Of a stretch of DNA of 64,000 bases, positions 1 through 9,038 are shown piece by piece; position 1 is the first letter of the stretch, and each line of letters starts with the position of its first letter. The stretch lies in the NCBI GenBank assembly GCA_963733845.1, contig CAVTEM010000005.1, forward strand, positions 248,001-312,000, in the 5' to 3' direction. Both the position numbers and the translations under genes were made by a program. The notes beneath the pieces are model-generated. The model had not been told where the DNA came from. It searched no databases and saw only the letters and a list, made by a program, of their open reading frames with translations. Origin of the DNA: DATFQE01 sp963733845 (GTDB lineage Bacteria; Actinomycetota; Thermoleophilia; Gaiellales; Gaiellaceae).

Positions 1-376
1 GCGCCAGGCGGCCTTCCGGCGGGCGGCCGAGCGGTGCGAGACCGCGCTCGCGGGGCTCGAGCGGCCGCTCTCCCGCTACCTGCTCGAGCTGGAGCCCGAG
101 CGCGCAGAGGGGCGCTCCTGGTACGGCGAGCCGGGAACCGCTGAGCTGCTCGACTGGAGCCCGGTCCTCGCGCGCGCGGGCGTGCGAGTCTCCGAGGTCC
201 GGGTCTCGCAGGCCTACCTCGAGCTCGCCGTGCTCGTTCGTGCCCTCGAGGGCCTCTCGACCGCCGCCCGCATGCACTCGTCTCTCGACCGCTCGTCCCT
301 GTGGGCCGGCCTCTTCGACCTGCGCGAGAACCTGCTCGGCCGCGCGGTCGAGGACCTGCGCGCGCTTGCCGCCTGA
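1..376 (+). CDS. C-terminal part of an unrecognised protein
   Basis: The reading frame is open from the first base to a TGA at 374-376, so only the last 124 or so residues are present and the start lies outside the window. The visible part is rich in Ala, Glu, Leu and Arg, looks alpha-helical, and has no signal peptide, membrane segment or recognisable motif. The next gene, a ribokinase, begins inside its last codons, which suggests translational coupling and possibly a role linked to sugar or nucleoside use. I do not recognise the family. Confidence 0.55.
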   Translation, partial: RQAAFRRAAERCETALAGLERPLSRYLLELEPERAEGRSWYGEPGTAELLDWSPVLARAGVRVSEVRVSQAYLELAVLVRALEGLSTAARMHSSLDRSSLWAGLFDLRENLLGRAVEDLRALAA

Positions 377-1190
377 GCTGACGGTCGTCGGCTCGGCCAA
401 CCTCGACCTGGTCGGCCGTGTGGAACGGCTGCCGCAACCCGGCGAGACCGTCAGCGGCGCGAGCTTCGAGCGCCACCCGGGAGGCAAGGGTGCGAACCAG
501 GCGGTCGCCGCCGCCCGGCTGGGCGCCCAGGTCCGCTTCATCGGCGCGGTCGGCGACGACTCGTTCGCGGGCGAGGCGCTCACCGGGCTGCGCGAGGCCG
601 GCTGCGCGCTGACCGTCCGCGCGACGGCCGGGCCGACGGGCGTCGCCTTGATCTACGTGGACGCCGGCGGCGAGAACACGATCGTCGTCGCGCCCGGCGC
701 CAACGGGGAGCTGCGGCCGTCGGACGTGGAGCTCGACGGCGGCACGGCGGTCCTCACGCAGCTCGAGATCCCGCCCCAGACCGTCGACGCCGTCGCGGAG
801 CGAGCGCCCGGCTTCTTCGCCCTGAACGCGGCGCCCGCGAACCCGGTGTCCGCCGAGGTGGTTCGCCGCGCCGACCTCGTGGTCGTGAACCGGTACGAGC
901 TGGAGGCACTGCCCGAGACGCCGAGGCTCGTCGCGCTCACCCTCGGCGCCGAGGGAGCCGTGCTGCTCGAGCACGGCGAGGAGGTGGCTCGCGCCGCGCC
1001 GCCGCGCGTCGACGCCGTCGACGGCACGGCGGCCGGGGACGCCTTCACCGCCTGCCTCGTCGTGTCGCTGCTGGAGGAGCGGCCGCGTGACGAAGCGTTG
1101 GCCCGTGCCTGCAAGGCCGGGGCGTTGGCCGCAGCGCGTGTCGGGGCCCAGCCCTCCCTCCCGACGGCCGAGGAGGTCGACGCCCTGTGA
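366..1190 (+). CDS. rbsK: Ribokinase (PfkB family)
   Basis: The protein should phosphorylate ribose with ATP to ribose 5-phosphate in the cytoplasm. It carries the PfkB N-terminal signature GGKGANQAVAAARLG (residues about 39-53) and the C-terminal catalytic signature DGTAAGDAFTA, whose GD aspartate is the catalytic base. At about 274 residues it is slightly short for a ribokinase (about 300). The best start is TTG 366, which overlaps the upstream stop by 11 bases; no ATG or GTG fits the conserved N-terminus VVGSANLDLVG. Its stop overlaps the GTG start of a nucleoside hydrolase, so ribose freed by that enzyme is the probable substrate. Other PfkB sugars cannot be excluded. Confidence 0.88.
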   Translation: MPPELTVVGSANLDLVGRVERLPQPGETVSGASFERHPGGKGANQAVAAARLGAQVRFIGAVGDDSFAGEALTGLREAGCALTVRATAGPTGVALIYVDAGGENTIVVAPGANGELRPSDVELDGGTAVLTQLEIPPQTVDAVAERAPGFFALNAAPANPVSAEVVRRADLVVVNRYELEALPETPRLVALTLGAEGAVLLEHGEEVARAAPPRVDAVDGTAAGDAFTACLVVSLLEERPRDEALARACKAGALAAARVGAQPSLPTAEEVDAL

Positions 1191-2095
1191 CGCGGATCCT
1201 GCTCGACTGCGATCCCGGCCACGACGACGCGATCGCGCTGCTGCTGGCGCTCGCCAGCCCCGAGCTCGAGCTCGTCGGCGTCACGACAGTCGCCGGCAAC
1301 CAGACCCTCGCGAAGACGACGGCGAACGCGATCCGGGTGCTGGAGCACGTGGAGCGAAGCGAGGTTCCGGTGGCCGCCGGAGCGGACCGGCCGCTGCTCC
1401 GCGACCCGTTCGTGGCGGCGCACGTCCACGGCCAGACCGGGCTGGACGGGCCGCAGCTGCCCCCGCCCCGGGGAGCGCCGCTCGACGTCCACGCGGTCGA
1501 TTTCCTCGCCGAGCACGCGCGCGGGGCGACCCTGGTCGCCGTCGGCCCGCTCACGAACGTGGCGCTGCTGCTGGCGCTGCGGCCCGAGGCGCGCCCCGAC
1601 CGGGTCGTCCTGATGGGCGGAGCGATCGCCGAGGGCAACATCACACCCGCGGCCGAGTTCAACATCTGGGCCGACCCGGAGGCGGCCGAGCGCGTGTTCG
1701 CGAGCGGCCTCGACGTGACGATGGTGGGCCTCGACGTCACCCACAAGGCGTTGCTGAGGCCGGAGCACGCCGACGAGCTGCGCGGTCGCGGGCGGGCGGG
1801 GAAGCTCGTCGCGGAGCTGTTCGACTTCTACCACCGCTTCCACCACGAGACCTACGGGCTGCCGGGCTCGCCCGTCCACGACGCGCTCGCGCTCGCACAG
1901 GTGCTCGAGCCCGACCTGCTCGAGCTGCGCCGGCTGCACGTGGCCGTCGACTGCGAGTCGCAGCTCTGCCGCGGCCGTACGGTCGTGGACGTGTGGGGAA
2001 GGACACCGAACGAGCCGAACGCGAACGTCGCCGTGGGCGTGGACGGCGACCGCTTCGTGCGCCTGCTCGTCGAGCGCATCTCCTCGCTGGGATGA
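1187..2095 (+). CDS. Inosine/uridine-preferring nucleoside hydrolase
   Basis: The enzyme cleaves the N-glycosidic bond of ribonucleosides to give free base and ribose. The calcium-binding N-terminal motif of the family is present as LLDCDPGHDDAIALLLA, followed by VGPLTNVALLL and EFNIWADPEAA, all diagnostic of the IUNH family. Its 302 residues match the usual length. The GTG start overlaps the ribokinase stop (GTGA), so the two are co-translated: hydrolase makes ribose and ribokinase traps it as phosphate. The BMP-type transporter downstream would supply nucleosides. Exact base preference cannot be read from the sequence. Confidence 0.9.
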   Translation: MTRILLDCDPGHDDAIALLLALASPELELVGVTTVAGNQTLAKTTANAIRVLEHVERSEVPVAAGADRPLLRDPFVAAHVHGQTGLDGPQLPPPRGAPLDVHAVDFLAEHARGATLVAVGPLTNVALLLALRPEARPDRVVLMGGAIAEGNITPAAEFNIWADPEAAERVFASGLDVTMVGLDVTHKALLRPEHADELRGRGRAGKLVAELFDFYHRFHHETYGLPGSPVHDALALAQVLEPDLLELRRLHVAVDCESQLCRGRTVVDVWGRTPNEPNANVAVGVDGDRFVRLLVERISSLG

Positions 2096-2912
2096 GATTC
2101 GGGGCGGTCACGCTCCAGAACCGGCCCTGGGAAGAGCTGGTCGACAGCTGGAGCCGGCTCGACGAGCTCGGCGTCGAGTCGCTCTGGGTGGCCGACCACC
2201 TCGCGAATACGCTTCAGGCCCGAGCGTCCCTGGCTCGACGGCTGGACCGCGGTGCCCGCGCTGGCCGCGGCCACCACACGCGCGCGTGTGGGCGTCCTCG
2301 TCAGCTCGATGACGCTGCGGAACCCCGCCGTGCTCGCGAAGGCGGCGGTAACCCTCGACCACGTCTCGAACGGCCGTGCGGAGCTTGCGCTCGGAGCAGG
2401 TGGCTCTGCCCTCGACCGCCGAGCTCGCCGGGCCTCCTCCTCACACGTTCGCTGCCTTCGTGGAGCGGGTCGTCGAGCCTGCTCGGCGACGAGTCGCTGC
2501 AACCGCGGCCGGTCCAGGAGCGGATCCCGCTCACCGATCGGCGGGCACAGCGACGAGGCGTTGGAGCTGGCGGCACGGTTCGCGGATCGCTGGAACAGCT
2601 GGGGCGGCGACGACCTCGAGCCCGAGGAGGCGCTGCGGCTCGGCCGGGAGCGCAACGAGCGCCTCGACAGGGCTCTGCGAGCGCGAGGGCCGCGACCCGA
2701 TGGCGGTGACGAGGTCGATCCTGCTCGGCTACCGGTTCGTCCGCGAGACACCCTGGCGCTCGGAGGACGCATTCCTCGAGGTCGCCGGCCGCTGGGCCGG
2801 GGCGGGGTTCGACGAGCTGATCGTCTACTACCCGCCCGAGACCGCCATGCCCGTGGGCACCGTCGAGCCGGGCGTGTTCGAGCACGCACCGGAGCTCGCG
2901 CGAAAGGTGTAG
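2092..2912 (+). pseudogene. Luciferase-like F420-type oxidoreductase, multiply frameshifted
   Basis: The gene begins at ATG 2092, overlapping the stop of the nucleoside hydrolase (ATGA). The start MRFGAVTLQNRPWEELVD is typical of the LLM (luciferase-like monooxygenase) family. The homologous protein then hops between frames: GVLVSSMTLRNPAVLAKAA from about 2215, an FAAFVERVV segment from about 2405, GDESLQPRPVQERIPLT, then GGHSDEALELAARFADRWN, and finally LLGYRFVRETPWRSEDAF to the stop at 2912. About five shifts are needed. The pieces are collinear and not decayed otherwise, so either indel errors or a very recent loss explains it. An intact protein would be about 270 residues and probably use F420 or FMN. 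Confidence 0.7.
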
Positions 2913-2937
2913 CCGCCGCCGCGTCGAACGGACGCGC

Positions 2938-5124
2938 ATGGCCAAGCGCCGCAAGCGACGCACGCTCAGACCTCGCACGCCCTCGCGCGTCCGCAAGCGG
3001 AAGCGCGCGCGCGGGCACCAGCACCCCGAGCTCGCGGGCCTCGGGCTGATCGCCGCCGGGATCTTCCTGGCGGTCGTGCTCTACCTCGGCTGGGACGGCG
3101 GGCAGGTTGGAGGCTGGATCGCAGACGGCCTCCGGGACCTCCTGGGCTACGCCGCCTACGTGCTCCCGCTCGCCGCGCTCGCGATCGGCGCTCTGATGGT
3201 CGCCCGCAGCGAGCTCGTCGACCTCAAGCCCTTCAGGACCGGCCTCGCGGTGGCGGGCGCCGGCCTGCTGCTCGTGCTCGGGAGCGAATGGGGCGGGTAC
3301 GCGGGACTCGGCTTCGAGTCGGTCGTCGCCCGCCTGCTCGGGGAGACGGGCGCGCTCATTCTCGGCGCCACGGCCCTGGTCTTCGGCGTCCTGCTGATCA
3401 CGGGCGCCTCGCTCGGCGCGCTGCTGCGGCACTCGGGCAGCGCAGTCAGGAAGGCGGGAACCGCCGCACGCCGGTCGCTCGACCGCCAGGAGCGGCCGGC
3501 GCGGCCCGCCCTCGAAGTCGTTCCGCCCCCGACCGCGCGGTTCACCGAGCCGCATACACCGCCCGTGGACGCCGTCTCCGAGTTTCCTGACGTCGTCGGC
3601 GCGAGCCCGCCGCCGCTCATCCCCGAGGCCGAGGACGAGCCCTCGCAAGAGCAGCTGTTCGAGCCGGAGCCTGTCGTCGTGGGCGCGTACCGCCTGCCCG
3701 ACCGTGCGCTCCTGAAAGCCTCGCCCAGGGCGGCCCCGACCGGCGGCAAGGCGGGCGCGCAGGTGGCGGAGGCGCTCGTACAGGCGCTCGCGCACTTCGG
3801 CATCGACGCAACAGTGGTCGGCGAGATCGCGGGCCCGCGCGTGACCCGCTACGAGCTCAAGCTCGCACCCGGGACGAAGATGTCCAAGGTCTCGGCGCTG
3901 AAGGACGATCTCTCGTACGCGCTCGCGACGACCGAGATCCGCATCCTGGCCCCGATTCCGGGCAAGCAGGCGGTTGGCGTCGAGGTGCCGAACCTGAGCC
4001 CGAACCTCGTCACGCTCGGCGACGTCTTCGACGATGTCCCAGGCAGCGCCAGTCCGCTGTCCGTCTGGCTCGGCAAGGACATCTCGGGCAACGCCGTGTG
4101 GACCGACCTCGCCCGCATGCCTCACCTGCTGATCGCAGGCACGACCGGCTCGGGTAAGTCGGGCTGCGTCAACACGATGCTCACCTCGATCCTGCTCCGC
4201 TCCACGCCGGACGACGTGCGCTTCATCCTGATCGACCCCAAGCGGATCGAGCTCTCCTACTACGAGCGGATCCCGCACCTGCTGACGCCCGTCGTCTCCA
4301 GCCCGAAGGAGGCGTCGGCCGTCCTGACCAACGTGGTGGCGGAGATGGAGCGGCGCTACGAACGGCTGAGCGTCGTCCGCGCCCGCAACCTGCCCGAGGC
4401 GAATCGGGCGTTCAGGAGCCGCGGCGAGCCGCAGCTCCCGTACCTGCTGGTGGTGATCGACGAGCTCGCCGACCTGATGATGGTCTCGCCGCAGGCCGTC
4501 GAGGACGCCGTGATCCGGCTCGCCCAGAAGTCCCGCGCGGTCGGGATCCATCTCGTGCTCGCCACGCAGCGCCCGTCCGTAGACGTGATCACGGGGATGA
4601 TCAAGGCGAACGTCCCCTCACGGATCGCGTTCGCCGTCTCGAGCCAGACCGACTCACGTGTGATCCTCGACCAGGCCGGCGCCGAGAGCCTGCTCGGCCA
4701 GGGCGACATGCTGTTCAAGCCGCTCGGCACCTCGCGTCTGCAGCGGCTCCAGGGCGCCTACGTGAGCGAGGAGGAGATCGCGCTCGTCGTCGACCAATGC
4801 CGCGACCAGCGCGAGCAGGAGCTCGACGAGAGCCTGCTCGAGGCGCCGGAACCGCGAGCGGGTGACGTGGGCGACGGCGCCGGCGAGGACGGCGAGTTCG
4901 ACCCGGACTCCGATCCGCTGCTCGACAGGGCGATCGAAATCGTCGTCACGACGCAGACGGCGTCGGTCTCCCTGATCCAGCGTCGGCTGCGCGTCGGCTA
5001 CACGCGCGCAGGCCGCCTGATCGACATGCTCGAGCGCCGTGGAATCATCTCCGGTTACGAAGGTTCGAAGCCCAGAAAGGTGCTCGTGACCGAGGCCGAG
5101 CTGGAGCGCGTCGGCGCCCCATGA
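2938..5124 (+). CDS. ftsK: DNA translocase FtsK/SpoIIIE
   Basis: This 728-residue protein pumps DNA through the closing division septum. A basic N-terminus is followed by four membrane segments (about residues 27-160), a variable Pro/Glu-rich linker (about 175-260), and the RecA-like motor. Walker A is GTTGSGKSG at about residue 402; Walker B is YLLVVIDELADLMM; the motif LVLATQRPSVDVITG follows. The C-terminal winged-helix gamma domain, which reads KOPS-type orienting sequences, is present from about residue 660. The linker is short compared with enterobacterial FtsK and the total length resembles SpoIIIE. It stands 25 bases after the broken LLM gene and is probably transcribed with it. Confidence 0.95.
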   Translation: MAKRRKRRTLRPRTPSRVRKRKRARGHQHPELAGLGLIAAGIFLAVVLYLGWDGGQVGGWIADGLRDLLGYAAYVLPLAALAIGALMVARSELVDLKPFRTGLAVAGAGLLLVLGSEWGGYAGLGFESVVARLLGETGALILGATALVFGVLLITGASLGALLRHSGSAVRKAGTAARRSLDRQERPARPALEVVPPPTARFTEPHTPPVDAVSEFPDVVGASPPPLIPEAEDEPSQEQLFEPEPVVVGAYRLPDRALLKASPRAAPTGGKAGAQVAEALVQALAHFGIDATVVGEIAGPRVTRYELKLAPGTKMSKVSALKDDLSYALATTEIRILAPIPGKQAVGVEVPNLSPNLVTLGDVFDDVPGSASPLSVWLGKDISGNAVWTDLARMPHLLIAGTTGSGKSGCVNTMLTSILLRSTPDDVRFILIDPKRIELSYYERIPHLLTPVVSSPKEASAVLTNVVAEMERRYERLSVVRARNLPEANRAFRSRGEPQLPYLLVVIDELADLMMVSPQAVEDAVIRLAQKSRAVGIHLVLATQRPSVDVITGMIKANVPSRIAFAVSSQTDSRVILDQAGAESLLGQGDMLFKPLGTSRLQRLQGAYVSEEEIALVVDQCRDQREQELDESLLEAPEPRAGDVGDGAGEDGEFDPDSDPLLDRAIEIVVTTQTASVSLIQRRLRVGYTRAGRLIDMLERRGIISGYEGSKPRKVLVTEAELERVGAP

Positions 5125-5142
5125 AAACTTACAAAAGCCTCT

Positions 5143-5171
5143 TGGAAGCGCCCCTAATTTCGAGGTAGAGT
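5143..5171 (+). promoter_or_regulatory. Candidate sigma-70 promoter for the BMP transporter operon
   Basis: TTGGAA (5143-5148) and TAGAGT (5166-5171) are separated by 17 bases in the AT-richer gap between ftsK and the first binding-protein gene. Each hexamer matches the sigma-70 consensus at four of six positions. The gene start at 5246 is about 70 bases downstream, with a GGGAGG ribosome site just before the ATG. Assigned by eye only. Confidence 0.4.
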
Positions 5172-5245
5172 TCCGCGTCCAGATCGGGTGCGGGCACCGT
5201 TCTCGTTCGCGCGCGCTCTCATAGTGGAATAACGAGGGAGGTTTC

Positions 5246-6274
5246 ATGAAGGCACGCAGGCTGATCCCGCTTGGGATCGTGGCGCTCGCCGCCGTCGTGG
5301 TCGCCGCGATCGCTGCTCTTGCGGGAAGCGGGACGAGCGAGGCAGCGTCGGCTCAGAAGACGTACAAGTTCGGTCTCGTCAGCGACGTCGGCCGGTTCAA
5401 CGACCGCTCGTTCAACCAGTCCGCGCTCGAGGGCCTGAGGAAGGCCCGCACGCAGCTCAAGGCAACGATCAGGCCGGTCGAGTCGAGGCAGACCAGCGAC
5501 TACGTCCCGAACCTCGCGTCGCTGGCGCGGCAGGGCTACGACGTGAGCATCTCGGTCGGCTTCCTGCTCGCCGATGCCACGAACACGGTTGCGAAGCGGT
5601 TCCCGAACTCGAAGTTCGCGATCGTCGACTACTCCGTGAACGCCCCGCCGTTCAAGAAGAACAAGAACGTCCAGGGCCTCACGTTCGCGACGAACGAGAA
5701 CAGCTACATGATCGGTTGCCTCGCGGCTCTCATGGCGAATCAGGCCGGCGCGAAGAACATCAGCGCCATCGGCGGGCTCAAGCTCCCGACCGTCGACATC
5801 TTCATCGCGGGCTACCGCGCCGGCGCTCGCCGCTGCGTGCCCGGCACCGTGGTGCAGATCGGCTACTCGCAGGACTTCGTCGCACAGGACAAGTGCAAGG
5901 AAATCGCGCTCAACCAGATCGCTCAGGGCTCCAAGGTCGTCTTCCAGGTCGCCGGAGGCTGTGGCCTCGGCGCTCTCGACGCCGCGAAGGAGCAGAACGT
6001 CTGGGGGATCGGCGTCGACCGCGACCAGAAGTCGCTCGGACGGCACATCCTGACCAGCGCCGTCAAGCGGGTGGACACGTCCGTCTTCCTCACGGCGGCG
6101 TCCGTCAAGGCCGGCAAGTTCAGGGGCGGCACCGACGCGGTGTTCAACCTGAAGAACAACGGCGTTGCCGTCGGCCGGATCGACGCTCGCGTGCCGAGGG
6201 CCTTCATCCGCCGGATGAACGCGCTCAAGCCGCTGATCGTCGCCAAGAAGATCAAGCCGCCGTCGAAGCTCTAG
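5246..6274 (+). CDS. BMP-family ABC transporter substrate-binding protein, copy 1
   Basis: This 342-residue exported protein belongs to the BmpA/PnrA/Med family, whose characterised members bind purine nucleosides for an ABC importer. An N-terminal hydrophobic signal segment (residues 8-27, then SEAASA) lacks an obvious lipobox Cys, so it may be released or held by an uncleaved anchor. The family core begins at KFGLVSDVGRFNDRSFNQSA and includes DYVPNLASLARQGYD and GIGVDRD. GGGAGG precedes ATG 5246 at good spacing. It is followed after a strong hairpin by a close paralogue and then by the ATPase and two permeases, so it is one of two receptors feeding one transporter. Confidence 0.88.
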   Translation: MKARRLIPLGIVALAAVVVAAIAALAGSGTSEAASAQKTYKFGLVSDVGRFNDRSFNQSALEGLRKARTQLKATIRPVESRQTSDYVPNLASLARQGYDVSISVGFLLADATNTVAKRFPNSKFAIVDYSVNAPPFKKNKNVQGLTFATNENSYMIGCLAALMANQAGAKNISAIGGLKLPTVDIFIAGYRAGARRCVPGTVVQIGYSQDFVAQDKCKEIALNQIAQGSKVVFQVAGGCGLGALDAAKEQNVWGIGVDRDQKSLGRHILTSAVKRVDTSVFLTAASVKAGKFRGGTDAVFNLKNNGVAVGRIDARVPRAFIRRMNALKPLIVAKKIKPPSKL

Positions 6275-6295
6275 GCAACGGCTGATCGGACTTCC

Positions 6296-6323
6296 CGAGG
6301 GGGCGGCAGGTGCCGCCCCCTCG
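6296..6323 (+). terminator. Strong hairpin between the two binding-protein genes
   Basis: CGAGGGGGCGGC (6296-6307) and GCCGCCCCCTCG (6312-6323) form a perfect 12-bp stem closed by the four-base loop AGGT. It lies 22 bases after the stop of copy 1. Only a short GTTT follows, so it may act as a partial terminator or as a 3' stabiliser that keeps the first binding protein more abundant than the rest of the operon, as is common in ABC operons. Confidence 0.7.
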
Positions 6324-6373
6324 CCGTTTCCGGACGGTTAGCATCGCCGGGAACAGCGACAAGGGGGCTTTCA

Positions 6374-7429
6374 GTGCGAATGACTTACCGGCTCGCGACC
6401 CTGCTGGCTTGTGGACTGCTGGCCTTCGGCCTCGCCTGCGGCGGCGACGACGATGACGGCGACGAGGGCGCCGCGGGCACGACCACCGAGTCCACCGACA
6501 CGGGCGGCGGCGAGGCGATCCGCGCCGGCCTCGTCAGCGACGTCGGCCGCTTCAACGACCGTTCCTTCAACCAGTCCGCGCTCGAGGGGCTGCGCCAGGC
6601 GGAGTCCGAGCTCGGGGCCGACGTGCGCCCGATCGAGTCGAGGCAGACGTCCGACTACGTGCCGAACCTGTCCTCGCTCGCCCGTCAGGGCTACGACGTG
6701 GCCATCGGCGTCGGCTTCCTGCTCGCGGACGCGGTGAACACCACCGCCAAGCGCTTCCCGGATCAGAACTTCGCGATCATCGACTACTCGGTCAAGGCGC
6801 CGCCGTTCAAGAGCAACCCGAACGTGCAGGGCCTGACCTTCGCTACGAACGAGAACAGCTACATGATCGGCTGTCTCACGGCGCTCGTGGTCGACAAGGA
6901 GGGCGGGAACGTGATCAGCGCCGTCGGCGGGCTCAAGCTCCCGACCGTCGACATCTTCATCGCCGGCTACCAGGCCGGGGCGAAGAAGTGCGTCCCGAGC
7001 ATGCGCGTCCTCACCGGCTACTCGCAGGACTTCGTGGCCCAGGACAAGTGCAAGGAGGTCGCGCTGAACCAGATCGCACGCGGCTCCAAGGCGATCTTCC
7101 AGGTCGCCGGCGGCTGCGGGCTCGGTGCCCTCGACGCGGCCAAGCAGCGGAGCATCTGGGGCATCGGCGTCGACCGCGACCAGTCCGATCTCGGCCCGCA
7201 CATCCTCACCAGCGCGGTGAAGCGGGTCGACCAGTCGGTGTTCCTGACGGCCAAGGCGATTCAGGACGGGACGTTCAAGGGCGGCAGCGACGCGGTGTTC
7301 AACCTCGAGAACGAGGGCGTCGCCGTCGGCAAGATCTCGTCGCAGGTTCCGCAGGACCTGATCGACCAGATGAACGAGCTGAAGCAGCAGCTGATCGACG
7401 GGACGATCAAGGCTCCGGCCACGCTCTAG
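6374..7429 (+). CDS. BMP-family substrate-binding lipoprotein, copy 2
   Basis: This 351-residue protein is a close paralogue of the upstream gene; the stretch SDVGRFNDRSFNQSALEGL is identical in both. Unlike copy 1 it has a lipoprotein signal: LLAFGLACGG, with the Cys of LAC-G as the lipid-modified residue, followed by an acidic linker of Asp and Glu. GTG 6374 is the annotated start; ATG 6380 is also possible, and AAGGGGG lies upstream. It directly precedes the ATPase and permeases and is the more orthodox receptor of the pair. The likely ligand is a nucleoside, by family and by the salvage enzymes at the window start. Confidence 0.9.
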   Translation: MRMTYRLATLLACGLLAFGLACGGDDDDGDEGAAGTTTESTDTGGGEAIRAGLVSDVGRFNDRSFNQSALEGLRQAESELGADVRPIESRQTSDYVPNLSSLARQGYDVAIGVGFLLADAVNTTAKRFPDQNFAIIDYSVKAPPFKSNPNVQGLTFATNENSYMIGCLTALVVDKEGGNVISAVGGLKLPTVDIFIAGYQAGAKKCVPSMRVLTGYSQDFVAQDKCKEVALNQIARGSKAIFQVAGGCGLGALDAAKQRSIWGIGVDRDQSDLGPHILTSAVKRVDQSVFLTAKAIQDGTFKGGSDAVFNLENEGVAVGKISSQVPQDLIDQMNELKQQLIDGTIKAPATL

Positions 7430-7478
7430 TCACTTCCGGTTGCGGGGGCCGCGCCGTCGCCGTCAGAATCGGCCGGCG

Positions 7479-9013
7479 ATGGAAGCGGCCTCCGCCACTG
7501 CCCCCGTCCTCGAGCTGCGCGGAATCACCAAGCAGTTCCCGGGCGTGCTCGCGAACGACAACGTCGACTTCGAGCTGGTCCCCGGCGAGGTGCACGCGCT
7601 GCTCGGGGAGAACGGCGCCGGGAAGTCGACGCTGATGAACATCGTGTACGGGCTCTATAGGCCCGACGAGGGCGAGATCCTGCTCAAGGGCAAGCGCGTG
7701 AGCTTCAGCTCCTCGAAGGATGCGATCCAGAACGGGATCGGGATGGTGCACCAGCACTTCATGCTCATCCCGGTGATGACGGTGGCGGAGAACATCATCC
7801 TGGCCGTCGAGCCGACGCACGCCGGGCTGCTCGACCAGGAGGCGGCCGAGAAGCGCGTGCAGGAGCTGGCCAACTCGTTCAACTTCCACATCGACCCGCA
7901 CGCCAAGATCGAGAACATCGGCGTCGGCCAGCAGCAACGGGTGGAGATCCTGAAGGCGCTCTACCGCAAGGCCGACATGTTGATCCTCGACGAGCCGACG
8001 GCGGTGCTCACGCCTCAGGAGGCCGTGGAGCTCTCCGGGATCCTGCGCACGCTCCAGCAGGAAGGCATGGCGATCATCTTCATCACCACAAGCTGAACGA
8101 GGTGCTCGACATCGCCGACCGGATCACGGTGCTCCGGCGCGGGAAAATGATCGAGACCGTGCCGGCCGAGGGCGCCACGCGCGAGGGGCTCGCGCGGCTG
8201 ATGGTCGGACGCGAGGTGTTGCTGCGCGTCGACAAGACTCCGGGACAGCCGAAGGAGCCGCTGCTCACCGTCGAGAACCTGAGCGTCCTCGACGACCGCG
8301 CGCTCCGCGCCGTCAGCGACGTCTCCTTCCAGGTTCGCGCGGGCGAGATCGTCGGCATAGCCGGCGTCGACGGCAACGGCCAGTCGGAGTTGATCGACGC
8401 CGTGACAGGCCTGCGCAGTGCCGAGTCGGGCCGCGTGGTCGTGGGCGACAAGGAGGTCACGAACGAAGGAGCCCGCGCGGCGCTGGACGCGGGGTTGGGC
8501 CACATCCCCGAGGACCGCCATCGCCGCGGCCTGGTGCTCGACTTCACGCTCGCCGAGAACATCGCGCTGCACGACTACAACGAGCCTCCCGACTCCCGCC
8601 TCGGCTGGCTCTACCCGAAGCGGCTGATCGCGCGCGCCCGCCGGCTGCTCGAAGCGTTCGACGTCCGCGGCGGCGGGCCGGTGACGCGCGCCTCTGCGCT
8701 GTCGGGCGGGAACCAGCAAAAGGTCGTCGTCGCGCGCGAGGTCGAGCGCGACCCGCGCGTCCTGCTCGCGGCTCAGCCCACGCGCGGCCTCGACGTCGGC
8801 GCGATCGAGTTCGTCCACCGCCGCCTCGTGGAGGAGCGCGACCAGGGCCGCGCGATCCTGCTCGTCTCGCTCGAGCTGGAGGAGATCCTCTCGCTCTCCG
8901 ACCGGATCCTGGTCATCTACGAAGGGCGGATCGTGGGCGAGTACGGTCCCGATGTGAGCGCGGAGGAGCTGGGGATCGCGATGACGGGCGCAAGGGAGAA
9001 CGAAGCCGCGTGA
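7479..9013 (+). CDS. BMP transporter ATPase (two ABC domains), one frameshift at about 8090
   Basis: The gene encodes a duplicated ABC ATPase of the sugar/nucleoside (RbsA- or YufO-like) type that energises uptake. The first domain has Walker A GENGAGKST and MVHQHFMLIP; the second has GVDGNGQSE, signature LSGGNQQKVVVAREV and QPTRGLDVGA, in which the usual E/D before PTRGLD is replaced by AQ, as the second domain of this family is often degenerate. At about 8090 the frame breaks in ATCACCACAAGCTG; adding one C to give ATC ACC CAC AAG restores ITHKLNEVLDIADRITVL across the junction. That is a one-base loss in a C run, so the gene is probably intact in the organism (about 510 residues). Confidence 0.85.
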
Positions 9014-9038
9014 ACCGCCGTTCGTTGGAGCCGCGCCT

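Noticed and set aside
1852..4551. Long minus-strand open frame antisense to the nucleoside hydrolase and ftsK
   Set aside because: It covers strongly conserved plus-strand genes and its text is Arg-, Ala- and Glu-rich with no domain; it is a high-GC shadow.
8096..8102. Split of the BMP ATPase into two separate genes
   Set aside because: Conserved text continues across the break after one added C, so two genuine half-size genes are unlikely.
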